64,000 nt of DNA from Campylobacter concisus (lineage in GTDB: Bacteria > Campylobacterota > Campylobacteria > Campylobacterales > Campylobacteraceae), in NCBI RefSeq assembly GCF_003049735.1, contig NZ_PIRM01000002.1:1-64000 (forward strand). The letters run 5' to 3'. Below, in pieces: positions 26,105-33,742 of the stretch (positions are counted from its first letter, which is position 1; the number at the start of each line of letters is the position of its first letter). The position numbers and the translations under genes were made by a program. The notes beneath the pieces are model-generated. The model did not search any database, was not told the origin of the DNA, and saw nothing but the letters and a program-made list of their open reading frames with translations.

Positions 26105-26816
26105 AAAAATAACCATAAAAGCATTTAAATATAATCCGTTAAGTAAAATTTCAAAGCCGCATTTCGCAACCTACGAGCTAGAAGAGACTGATGGTATGAC
26201 ATTGTTTATCGCGTTAAATATGATTCGCGAGAAATTTGACCCAGATCTTAGCTTTGACTTTGTTTGTCGTGCTGGAATTTGTGGAAGTTGTGGCATGCTT
26301 GTAAATGGTAAGCCAAGATTAGCTTGTAGAACTCTTACTAAAGATTTTGAAAGCGGAGTAATCGAGCTTATGCCTTTGCCGGTATTTAAGTTACTAAAGG
26401 ACTTAAGCGTAGACACTGGCAACTGGATGAATGCGATGAGCAGGCGTGTAGAGAGCTGGATACATACAGACCACGAGACAGATATCTCTAAGCTTGAGGA
26501 AAAAGTCGAGCCTGAAGTAGCGCAGGAAGTATTTGAGCTTGACCGCTGCATCGAGTGCGGTATCTGCGTGGCTGCGTGCGGTACGGCTATCATGAGGCCT
26601 GATTTCATCGGTGCGGTCGGACTTAACCGCGTGGCTAGATTTAAAATCGACGCGCTTGATAAACGAACCGATGAGGACTTTTACGAGCTTATCGGCGACG
26701 ATGACGGCGTATTTGGCTGTATGACTTTGCTAGGCTGTGAAGACAACTGCCCTAAACACTTACCACTTCAAAGCCGTATAGCTTATATGCGTAGAAAAAT
26801 GGCTGCCATAAAGTAG
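26097..26816 (+). CDS. frdB: Fumarate reductase iron-sulfur subunit
   Basis: This 239-residue subunit moves electrons from FrdC to FrdA through three clusters. [2Fe-2S] ligands are in [12 protein letters not shown]...LAC near residue 58. The [4Fe-4S] and [3Fe-4S] ligands are in [11 protein letters not shown] near residue 149 and [12 protein letters not shown] near residue 207. It overlaps frdA by eight bases. Its first third is AT-rich like the neighbourhood; from about 26.4 kb to near its end it switches to GC-rich codons, echoing the change in frdA. Confidence 0.97.
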   Translation: MSRKITIKAFKYNPLSKISKPHFATYELEETDGMTLFIALNMIREKFDPDLSFDFVCRAGICGSCGMLVNGKPRLACRTLTKDFESGVIELMPLPVFKLLKDLSVDTGNWMNAMSRRVESWIHTDHETDISKLEEKVEPEVAQEVFELDRCIECGICVAACGTAIMRPDFIGAVGLNRVARFKIDALDKRTDEDFYELIGDDDGVFGCMTLLGCEDNCPKHLPLQSRIAYMRRKMAAIK

Positions 26817-26820
26817 CCAA

Positions 26821-26850
26821 GGGGCTGTAAAAGCCCCAAATTTACTTCTA
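26821..26850 (+). terminator. Terminator-like hairpin after frdB
   Basis: GGGGCT (26821-26826) pairs with AGCCCC (26832-26837), five-base loop, five bases after the frdB stop and followed by AAATTTACTTCT. The stem is GC-rich but the T-run is weak. Confidence 0.6.
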
Positions 26851-26856
26851 AATTTA

Positions 26857-27105
26857 TTAAAAACTGCAAATAGATGCCAAAAGACATAAAAAGACATCAA
26901 TAGATACAAATAAGAAAAATAAAAATATCAAAAATGGGATTGATAAGAGTGCGCCCATTATATAGCCAAGTGGAAATGCGATAAATATAAAGACGATTCC
27001 AACACCAGAAATAAAACAAAAAATTAGCGCAAATATCGTAGCAAAGGTGTTTACAAATAAGCTAATATTTTTTAAAAGAAAATTTGTTAGGCCAAGGCTT
27101 CTCAT
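26857..27105 (-). CDS. Small hydrophobic membrane protein, function unknown
   Basis: An 82-residue, almost entirely hydrophobic protein with two or three predicted membrane helices (roughly residues 17-38, 40-57 and 58-80). No family is recognised. A TATAAT (27112-27117, minus strand) ends six bases before the ATG and no ribosome binding site is present, so the mRNA may be leaderless. It is antisense-facing: it converges on frdB and diverges from the mrr gene. Its hydrophobic pattern favours a real gene, but without comparison the call is tentative. Confidence 0.5.
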   Translation of the reverse strand: MRSLGLTNFLLKNISLFVNTFATIFALIFCFISGVGIVFIFIAFPLGYIMGALLSIPFLIFLFFLFVSIDVFLCLLASICSF

Positions 27106-27138
27106 GTTTTGATTATAGCTTTTAAGCCAAAAAATTTA

Positions 27139-27144
27139 TATAAT
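27139..27144 (+). promoter_or_regulatory. Candidate -10 box for the mrr-like gene
   Basis: TATAAT lies 30 bp before the ATG at 27175, and AAGGA (27164-27168) is six bases before that ATG. The promoter and ribosome binding site of the broken gene are therefore intact. Confidence 0.5.
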
Positions 27145-27174
27145 TTCAAAATTTGCTTCATTTAAGGATATAAA

Positions 27175-28074
27175 ATGTTACCAAGCTATAAAGATATGAT
27201 GCTACCTATTTTGTAATTTGTCGCGCAAAAGAAAGAGGCAAATACTAAAGAAATTGCTAAATTCATAATTGAATATTTCAAATTATCAGATGATGAAATT
27301 TTACAAAAAATAAAAAGTGGAACTTTTACATATATAAGCAGGACGGGTTGGGCTTTATCCTATCTAGCCACAACATCTCAAGTAAAATCAAAGCCAGAAA
27401 AAGTGCCGCTTCAAAAAATTGGTAGAAGCCTATTTGCTATAACAAATTTTGGCAAAGAGCTAGTAAGTAGCAAGGACAAAAAGAGCAAATTTCTCACTTG
27501 GTACGATGAAATTTACAAACAAGAGATAAGGCAAGAGAAAAAAGAAGCCACGGAAAACACCCCAGATGACAATATAGATGAAGCGCTTTGCAAAATAAAA
27601 GAAGAGCTAAAAAGTGAAATTTTATCTAGCATTTTAGAAAAAGAGCCAAGATTTTTTGAATACCTTGTAACAAAACTACTTGAAAAGATGAATTATGGAG
27701 CCGGAAATCTTACAAACAAAGGCCCAGATGGCGGGATAGATGGTATCATAGATGAAGATGAACTTGGGCTTTCTAAAATTTATATCCAAGCAAAAAGATA
27801 CAAAGACGGTAGTAATATCCGTAGGCCAGAGATTCAGCAGTTTATCGGCGCCATCTCAAATAAAAATACTAAAAAAGGTGTCTTTATCACTACAGCAAAA
27901 TTTACCAAAGAAGCTGAAAATTTCGCCAAAGATAATCAAAATTTTAGTGTGGTTTTGATAGATGGCGACAAGCTTGCAGAGCTAATGATAAAATACAAAG
28001 TCGGCGTTCAAACAAGCCAAATATATGAAATTTGCAAAATCGACACCGACTTTTTTGAGGAAAATAATTTTTAA
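27175..28074 (+). pseudogene. mrr: Mrr-type restriction endonuclease gene interrupted by one in-frame stop
   Basis: Read from the ATG at 27175, which has a good ribosome binding site, the frame stays open for 300 codons except for one TAA at 27214-27216 (codon 14, after MLPSYKDMMLPIL). The stop could come from a single change in AAA, CAA or GAA. The N-terminal part is a winged-helix region typical of Mrr; the C-terminal half is a PD-(D/E)XK nuclease with GPDGGIDG (about 27721) and QAKRYK (about 27787). Mrr-type (type IV) enzymes cut methylated foreign DNA. The first internal start is GTG at 27403, which would give a 223-residue protein without the DNA-binding part. I see no methyltransferase nearby. 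It may be dead, partly active, or restored by reversion. Confidence 0.85.
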
Positions 28075-28268
28075 AATTTTAAGCCATAAAGCACTACTGC
28101 GTATATTTATTGCAAGTTACTACTTGGGATCATTTTGGTCTTGCTTTATTTATTTGCTTAAAAACAAATTTAAATCTTTACTAACGCCAAAATAGTCCAA
28201 ATTTACCAGCTTAAAATGCTTTTTAGATCAAATTTTACTCTTATAAACGCCGTCTAAAATTTAAGTGT

Positions 28269-28274
28269 TATAAT
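28269..28274 (+). promoter_or_regulatory. Candidate -10 box for the cdsA operon
   Basis: TATAAT in the context GTGTTATAAT, 31 bp before the cdsA ATG, with a strong AAGGAGAGG ribosome binding site between them. The 231 bp between mrr and cdsA hold nothing else that I recognise. Confidence 0.6.
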
Positions 28275-28305
28275 TACAGCGAAATAACGATTTTAAGGAG
28301 AGGAT

Positions 28306-29037
28306 ATGCAATCTCGCATAATCACTGGCGTTTTAATGTTTGTTGCTATTTTAGTAGTTTTTTTTATTGATAATTATATTTTAAATTTTATCTTGCTTGG
28401 CGTAGTGCTTTATTTTGCATTTAATGAGTCGCTCAAGCTTTATAATATCGATCACAAACAGCTAGTTTTTGCCGCACTTGCTTTTTATGTGCTTACATAT
28501 TTTACAAATCCAATATTCATAGCGATCCTTGCTATCATGCTAGTTGCTTCGATCCTAGCTCACATAAAAAGTGAAAATTTAAAACTAGTCGCACCTTTTG
28601 TCTATCCGACCACGCCGATCTTTATGATGTGGATGCTTTACTCAGAGTATGGCGTAGGCTATCTTGTATGGCTTATTTTAAGCGTAGTTGCAAGCGATAG
28701 CGGTGCATTTTTTGTTGGCAAAATGTTTGGCAAACATCCATTTAGCCCAAGCTCACCAAACAAAACAATTGAAGGTGCAGCAGGCGGTGTGGCGATAGGC
28801 ACTGTGATTGGCTACATTGTTGGAAATTTTATAACTGAAGGTTTTTTCCAAATTTTATTCTCAAGCTTTTTAGTCTGCTTGTTTGCGGTTTGGGGAGATT
28901 TGTTTGAGAGCTATTTAAAAAGACTTTGTGGCGTCAAAGATAGTGGTTCGCTCTTCCCAGGACACGGAGGCATGCTTGATAGGATAGATGGCTATTTATT
29001 TGGCGTAGTTGCCCTACTTTGGTCGCTCTCGTGGTAA
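28306..29037 (+). CDS. cdsA: Phosphatidate cytidylyltransferase
   Basis: CdsA makes CDP-diacylglycerol from phosphatidic acid and CTP, the branch point for all phospholipids, in the inner membrane. This 243-residue protein has about eight membrane helices and the CDP-DG synthase signature near its C-terminus (SLFPGHGGMLDRIDGY). SPNKTIEGAAGG near residue 147 is also typical. It begins the run cdsA-dxr-uraA-pgp1-tsaD, which apart from uraA is also the gene order I recall from C. jejuni. Confidence 0.96.
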   Translation: MQSRIITGVLMFVAILVVFFIDNYILNFILLGVVLYFAFNESLKLYNIDHKQLVFAALAFYVLTYFTNPIFIAILAIMLVASILAHIKSENLKLVAPFVYPTTPIFMMWMLYSEYGVGYLVWLILSVVASDSGAFFVGKMFGKHPFSPSSPNKTIEGAAGGVAIGTVIGYIVGNFITEGFFQILFSSFLVCLFAVWGDLFESYLKRLCGVKDSGSLFPGHGGMLDRIDGYLFGVVALLWSLSW

Positions 29038-30128
29038 TACTTGGCTCAACTGGCTCAATCGGCAAAAACGCCCTTAACCTTTGCGAAAAATTTGGCGTAG
29101 AGGTTGAGGCATTAAGCTGCGCTAAAAATGTAGATTTACTAAATGAGCAAATTTTAAAATTTAAGCCAAAATTTGTCTGTGTAGGCGATGAAAAGCTAGC
29201 TAAAAATGTAAAAAACATAGAAGCTAAAAATATCTTTTTTGGTGAGGCTGGACTGCTGCAAATGCTAGAAATTTCAAGCTCAAAAAAGGTAATAAACGCC
29301 CTTGTTGGCTTTGCTGGCCTTGCTCCTAGTTTAAAGACGCAAACTCTTGGCAAAAGGCTTGCACTTGCAAACAAAGAGAGCCTTGTTGTTGGCGGCAAAT
29401 TTCTAAAAACTAGAGAAATTTTACCAATAGACAGCGAGCATTTTGGGCTTAAATTTCTACTTGAAAATAAAACTGCACCAAAAAGACTCATCATCACAGC
29501 AAGTGGCGGCGCATTTTATAAAAAGCCGATCAAATTTCTAAAAGACGCCACGCCAAGTGATGCTTTGAAGCATCCAAACTGGGATATGGGCGCAAAGATT
29601 ACGATTGATAGTGCGACGATGACAAATAAGCTTTTTGAGGTGATGGAAGCTTACTGGCTTTATGGCATCAAGGAGATCGAGGCTGTGATAGAGCCAACTT
29701 CTGCGATACATGCCGTAGTTGGATTTATAGATGGCTCAAGCACGATGCACCTCTCGCGACCTGACATGAAGCTAGCTATTGCTCATGCTATGTTTGAAAA
29801 TGTCAATGAAAATATCGTTTCACATGCAAATTTACTTGATCTAAAAAATATAAAATTTCGTAAAATCAGCCTTAAAAAATATCCCATTTTTTCGCTAAAA
29901 GATGAGGTCCTAGCAAACCCTGATCTAGGTGTGGTGATAAATGCTGCAAATGAGATTGGGGTATTTAGCTTTTTAGAGAAAAAATGCTCGTTTTTGGATA
30001 TCTCAAGGCTCGTTTTAAGCTCTGTTAAAAATTTTAGAAATATTAAAATTTCAAATATTGATGAAATTTTTGAAGCTGATAAAGAAGTTAGAAATTACGC
30101 AAAAAGGATGTTAAATGCAAAGGTATGA
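29031..30128 (+). CDS. dxr: 1-deoxy-D-xylulose 5-phosphate reductoisomerase
   Basis: Dxr makes 2-C-methyl-D-erythritol 4-phosphate, the first committed step of the MEP isoprenoid pathway, using NADPH. Evidence: the NADPH-binding ILGSTGSIG at the N-terminus, ALANKESLVVGG near residue 118, PIDSEHFGLKFLL near residue 138, SGGAFY near residue 158, and MGAKITIDSATM near residue 181. I take the GTG at 29031, giving MVILGSTG as in relatives, overlapping the cdsA stop by seven bases; a TTG at 29019 is possible. Length is 365 residues. Confidence 0.95.
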   Translation: MVILGSTGSIGKNALNLCEKFGVEVEALSCAKNVDLLNEQILKFKPKFVCVGDEKLAKNVKNIEAKNIFFGEAGLLQMLEISSSKKVINALVGFAGLAPSLKTQTLGKRLALANKESLVVGGKFLKTREILPIDSEHFGLKFLLENKTAPKRLIITASGGAFYKKPIKFLKDATPSDALKHPNWDMGAKITIDSATMTNKLFEVMEAYWLYGIKEIEAVIEPTSAIHAVVGFIDGSSTMHLSRPDMKLAIAHAMFENVNENIVSHANLLDLKNIKFRKISLKKYPIFSLKDEVLANPDLGVVINAANEIGVFSFLEKKCSFLDISRLVLSSVKNFRNIKISNIDEIFEADKEVRNYAKRMLNAKV

Positions 30129-31350
30129 GGGTTATAAATTTGATCCCAAACAAAGCTTAATCGGCGTTCAGTTTTTATTTGTCGCCTTTGGTGCACTGGT
30201 ATTAGTGCCGATACTTACGGGACTAGATGCAAATGTAGCTCTCTTTACAGCCGGTCTTGGCACGCTACTTTTTCAGCTAGTCACTAGAAAAAATGTTCCG
30301 CCTATTTTTTTAGCAAGCTCCTTTGCTTTTATCGCGCCACTTCAGTACGGTATCGAAAAATGGGGCATAGCCGTGACGATGGGAGGCGTTATATTTGCTG
30401 GATTTTTCTACGTTGCCTTAAGCCTCGTGGTCCGCTTTGGCGGAGAGAAAATTTTGCATAAAATTTTGCCTCCAGTTGTCGTTGGGCCGGTCATCATGAC
30501 AATAGGCCTTATCCTTGCCCCAAATGCTGTCAAAATGGCAACATCAGCCACTGAAATTTATACCCAAAATGAGGCGATGATCGTCGCTGGCATTTCGTTA
30601 GTGGCTACTATTTTAGTGATGATGCTTGGACGTGGCATGTTTAGGCTTATACCTATTTTGCTTGGTATTATCACCGGATACATCGTAGCTTACTGCTTTG
30701 GCATGGTTGATTTTACCCCTATCTTTAATGCACCTTGGTTTAGAATGCCAAATTTCACTACACCAAAATTTGAGTTTGAAGCGATCATTTATATGATACC
30801 TATCGCCATAGCTCCAGCGATCGAGCACATAGGCGATATGCTTGCTATCTCAAATGTCACAAAAGAGGATTTTCTAAAAAATCCAGGCCTTAAAAATACG
30901 CTCCTTGGAGATGGACTTGCTACTTCGCTTGCTGCTTTTTTTGGTGGCCCGCCAAACACTACATACTCAGAGGTCACAGGTGCGGTTAGCCTTACAAAAG
31001 CTTATAATCCAGCGATTATGACCTTTGCAGCGATCACTGCCATCGTGCTAGCCTTTGTTGGCAAGCTAGGAGCTGTACTCTCAACTATCCCAGCCCCAGT
31101 CATCGGCGGTATCATGCTGCTACTTTTTGGCATCATCGCAAGCGTTGGTATGGAGACGCTTATAAAAAATAAAGTCGATCTTGCAGACCCTAGAAACATG
31201 ATAATCGTAGCCCTCATCTTCATCTTTGCCATCGGCGGCATGGTGCTTGACCTTGGTGCGGTGAAATTTTCAGGTATAGGGCTTGGCGCGGTTACTGGCA
31301 TAGTTTTAAATTTGCTTTTACCAAAGACAAAGCATTACGAAGGATATTAA
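30115..31350 (+). CDS. uraA: Uracil permease, NCS2 family
   Basis: This 411-residue inner-membrane proton symporter has the nucleobase:cation symporter-2 layout of about 14 helices, some short. The conserved APAIEHIGD near residue 236 and GGPPNTTYSE near residue 279 hold the substrate-binding Glu residues known from UraA. It imports uracil, possibly xanthine; uracil is more likely from the match. It overlaps dxr by 14 bp and ends one base into the start of pgp1, so it is fully within the operon. Both ends of the protein carry a YEGY tetrapeptide. Confidence 0.92.
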   Translation: MQRYEGYKFDPKQSLIGVQFLFVAFGALVLVPILTGLDANVALFTAGLGTLLFQLVTRKNVPPIFLASSFAFIAPLQYGIEKWGIAVTMGGVIFAGFFYVALSLVVRFGGEKILHKILPPVVVGPVIMTIGLILAPNAVKMATSATEIYTQNEAMIVAGISLVATILVMMLGRGMFRLIPILLGIITGYIVAYCFGMVDFTPIFNAPWFRMPNFTTPKFEFEAIIYMIPIAIAPAIEHIGDMLAISNVTKEDFLKNPGLKNTLLGDGLATSLAAFFGGPPNTTYSEVTGAVSLTKAYNPAIMTFAAITAIVLAFVGKLGAVLSTIPAPVIGGIMLLLFGIIASVGMETLIKNKVDLADPRNMIIVALIFIFAIGGMVLDLGAVKFSGIGLGAVTGIVLNLLLPKTKHYEGY

Positions 31351-32642
31351 TGCGTAAATTTTTACTTTTTTTACTAACCTTTGCCACTGCTAGTTTAGCT
31401 AATACTTTAGACTATGTGCTCATCAAAAAAGGTGAACCAAGCGAAAACACGATGTTGTTAATCGGCGGTATTCAAGGCGATGAGCCGGGTGGCTTTTTGG
31501 CAGCCTCTATCGTGGCTACCGACTATAACATCACAAAAGGCTCGCTTTGGGTTGTGCCAAATTTAAATTTCCCAAGCATAATCGAGCGAAGTCGTGGCAC
31601 AAAAGGCGATATGAATAGAAAATTTGCCCATGTCGATAAAAACGATCCAGACTATAACTCAGTGATGAAGATAAAAGACGTCATCACTGATAAAAACGTT
31701 ACGCTCATATTAAATTTGCACGATGGAAGCGGATATTACAGAGATAAATTTATAAACAAAGACGAAAATCCAGATAAATGGGGCAATACTTGCATCATTG
31801 ATCAAAGCACCCTTCCTGGTTCAAAATACCCAGAGCTTGAAAACATTGCTTCAAGCGTAAAAGACGTGCTAAACAAGCATCTAATAGATCAAAAACACCA
31901 GTATCACATCAAAAACACACACACCGCAATGGGCGATAAAGAGATGCTAAAAAGCTTAACTTACTATGCCATCACGCAAAATAAATCAGCCTTTGCAAAC
32001 GAAGCTAGTAAAAATTTAAACGCTGAGCAAAGGACTTATTACCATCTAATCGCTATTGAAGAATATATGAAAAAGGCTGGCATTAGCTTTACTAGGCCGT
32101 TTAATCTTGATGTTAAAAGCGTAAAAAAGGCGATCGAAAAAGAGATCAGACTCGAGCTTGAAAATTCATACGCGATAAGTCTTAAAAATCTAAAACCTTT
32201 AATAAATTTTGTCCCACTTAAAAAAGGTGAGTTAAACTATAGCTCACCAAATCCGCTAATAGCCGTCATAAAAGAAAATGGTAGCTTCAAAGTGCAGTAC
32301 GGCAACCGCTTTGTTACTAGGCTAAAGCCACAATATTTTGAGTTTGCAAAACCACTTGATGAAATTTCACTAATAAGTGACGGTAGCGAGCTTACATTAA
32401 AAAGTGGCGATAAATTTAGCGTGAAAAAGAGCTTTAAAATAAAATCACTCAAAAACGTGCGCGTAAATGTCATAGGATATGGCACAAAAAGTATAGATGA
32501 GAGCGAGCAAGAAGTGACTAAAAATAGCCTAAATAAAAGCTACAGCATCGATAAAGACAGCAAAATTTACCGAGTCGAGTTTTATAAAAACGAAGATGGC
32601 AAAGAGAAATTTGCTGGCATGATCTTAGCGGAGTTTAAATGA
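31350..32642 (+). CDS. pgp1: Peptidoglycan DL-carboxypeptidase, Pgp1/Csd4 family (M99)
   Basis: This exported zinc peptidase trims muropeptide tripeptides to dipeptides; in C. jejuni and H. pylori it is needed for helical cell shape. A signal peptide covers residues 1-17. The zinc site has Q42-G-D-E45 (GGIQGDEPGG) and H124 (NLHDG): a Gln in place of the usual His of M14 enzymes, the hallmark of the Csd4/Pgp1 group. MNRKF near residue 88 supplies the carboxylate-binding Asn-Arg pair. The C-terminal 180 residues form the beta-rich extra domains of the family. Length, 430 residues, fits. It overlaps tsaD by four bases. Confidence 0.95.
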   Translation: MRKFLLFLLTFATASLANTLDYVLIKKGEPSENTMLLIGGIQGDEPGGFLAASIVATDYNITKGSLWVVPNLNFPSIIERSRGTKGDMNRKFAHVDKNDPDYNSVMKIKDVITDKNVTLILNLHDGSGYYRDKFINKDENPDKWGNTCIIDQSTLPGSKYPELENIASSVKDVLNKHLIDQKHQYHIKNTHTAMGDKEMLKSLTYYAITQNKSAFANEASKNLNAEQRTYYHLIAIEEYMKKAGISFTRPFNLDVKSVKKAIEKEIRLELENSYAISLKNLKPLINFVPLKKGELNYSSPNPLIAVIKENGSFKVQYGNRFVTRLKPQYFEFAKPLDEISLISDGSELTLKSGDKFSVKKSFKIKSLKNVRVNVIGYGTKSIDESEQEVTKNSLNKSYSIDKDSKIYRVEFYKNEDGKEKFAGMILAEFK

Positions 32643-33646
32643 TACTTGGCATCGAAAGTAGCTGCGATGATAGCTCGGTCGCACTAATAGATGAACGCAC
32701 TTTAGAGAAAATTTATTATAAAAAAATTTCTCAAGAGGAGGAGCACGCTATCTTTGGTGGCGTGGTTCCTGAGCTTGCAGCTAGGCTTCATACAAAGGCA
32801 CTGCCAGCACTTTTAGAGGATATCTTGCCAAATTTTAAAGAAATAAAAGCGATTGCCGTGACAAACGAGCCAGGGTTAAGCGTGAGCCTAATAGGCGGCG
32901 TCAGCATGGCAAAAGCATTAAGCGTGGCTCTTAATATCCCGCTAATTGCCGTAAATCACCTAGTTGGGCACATCTACTCACTATTTTTAGATCGCGAAGC
33001 TACCTTTCCACTTGGCGTACTGCTAGTAAGTGGCGGGCATACGATGATCTTAGAGATTGACGAAAATGGTGAAATCACTGAGCTAGCAAGCACTAGCGAT
33101 GATAGCTTTGGTGAGAGCTTTGACAAGGTTGCTAAAATGCTTGATCTTGGCTATCCAGGCGGTGCCGTAGTTCAGCAAAATGCCCTACTTTGCAAAGACA
33201 AAGAGAGGTTTCATTTTACCATTCCACTTCTTCACGATAAACGCCTTGAATATAGTTTTTCAGGGCTTAAAAACCAAGTCAGAGTCGAAATTTCAAAGCT
33301 AGAAAATATCACACAAAAGGATATCGCTGAAATCTGCTACGCATTTGAAAATACAGCCTGTGAACACATTTTAAATAAGCTTGAAAAGGTCTTTTGTTTA
33401 AGAAATTTTAAGCGTTTTGGTGTAGTTGGCGGCGCAAGCGCAAATCTAAATTTACGAAAAAGACTTGAAACGCTTTGCCAAAAAAATGAGTGCGAGCTTT
33501 TGCTAGCTCCACTTGAGTTTTGCTCTGATAACGCCTTAATGATAGCAAGAGCGGGACGTGAGAAGTACCTAAAAGGCGAGTTTGTAAGCCATAGCGAGCT
33601 AAATATAAATCCAAGAGTTAGCTTTAAAAATCTTGAGTTAAATTAA
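32639..33646 (+). CDS. tsaD: tRNA threonylcarbamoyladenosine transferase TsaD
   Basis: TsaD transfers threonylcarbamoyl to A37 of ANN-decoding tRNAs with TsaB and TsaE. Evidence: N-terminal ILGIESSCDDSSVAL, the metal-binding His pair H107 and H111 in NHLVGHIYS, SGGHTMI near residue 135, and GGASAN near residue 263. The 335 residues match. The ATG overlaps pgp1 (ATGA). The same pgp1-tsaD neighbourhood is known in C. jejuni. Confidence 0.97.
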   Translation: MILGIESSCDDSSVALIDERTLEKIYYKKISQEEEHAIFGGVVPELAARLHTKALPALLEDILPNFKEIKAIAVTNEPGLSVSLIGGVSMAKALSVALNIPLIAVNHLVGHIYSLFLDREATFPLGVLLVSGGHTMILEIDENGEITELASTSDDSFGESFDKVAKMLDLGYPGGAVVQQNALLCKDKERFHFTIPLLHDKRLEYSFSGLKNQVRVEISKLENITQKDIAEICYAFENTACEHILNKLEKVFCLRNFKRFGVVGGASANLNLRKRLETLCQKNECELLLAPLEFCSDNALMIARAGREKYLKGEFVSHSELNINPRVSFKNLELN

Positions 33647-33742
33647 ACTTTTTAAAAAACATAAAATTTTGCGCCTAAATCTTGATAGCTTCGTAAGTAA
33701 AAACGTAATAAAATCTAAAAAATTTCAAAAAAAGAATCTTTA

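Noticed and set aside
26171..26608. Antisense open frames over frdA, frdB, uraA, the dynamin genes and others
   Set aside because: They lie fully inside well-supported genes, lack ribosome binding sites and have Ser/Leu-rich composition typical of reverse-strand shadows.
24086..26816. GC-rich frd segment as a genomic island
   Set aside because: It keeps exact gene order and frame with no junction genes; gene conversion explains it better than insertion.
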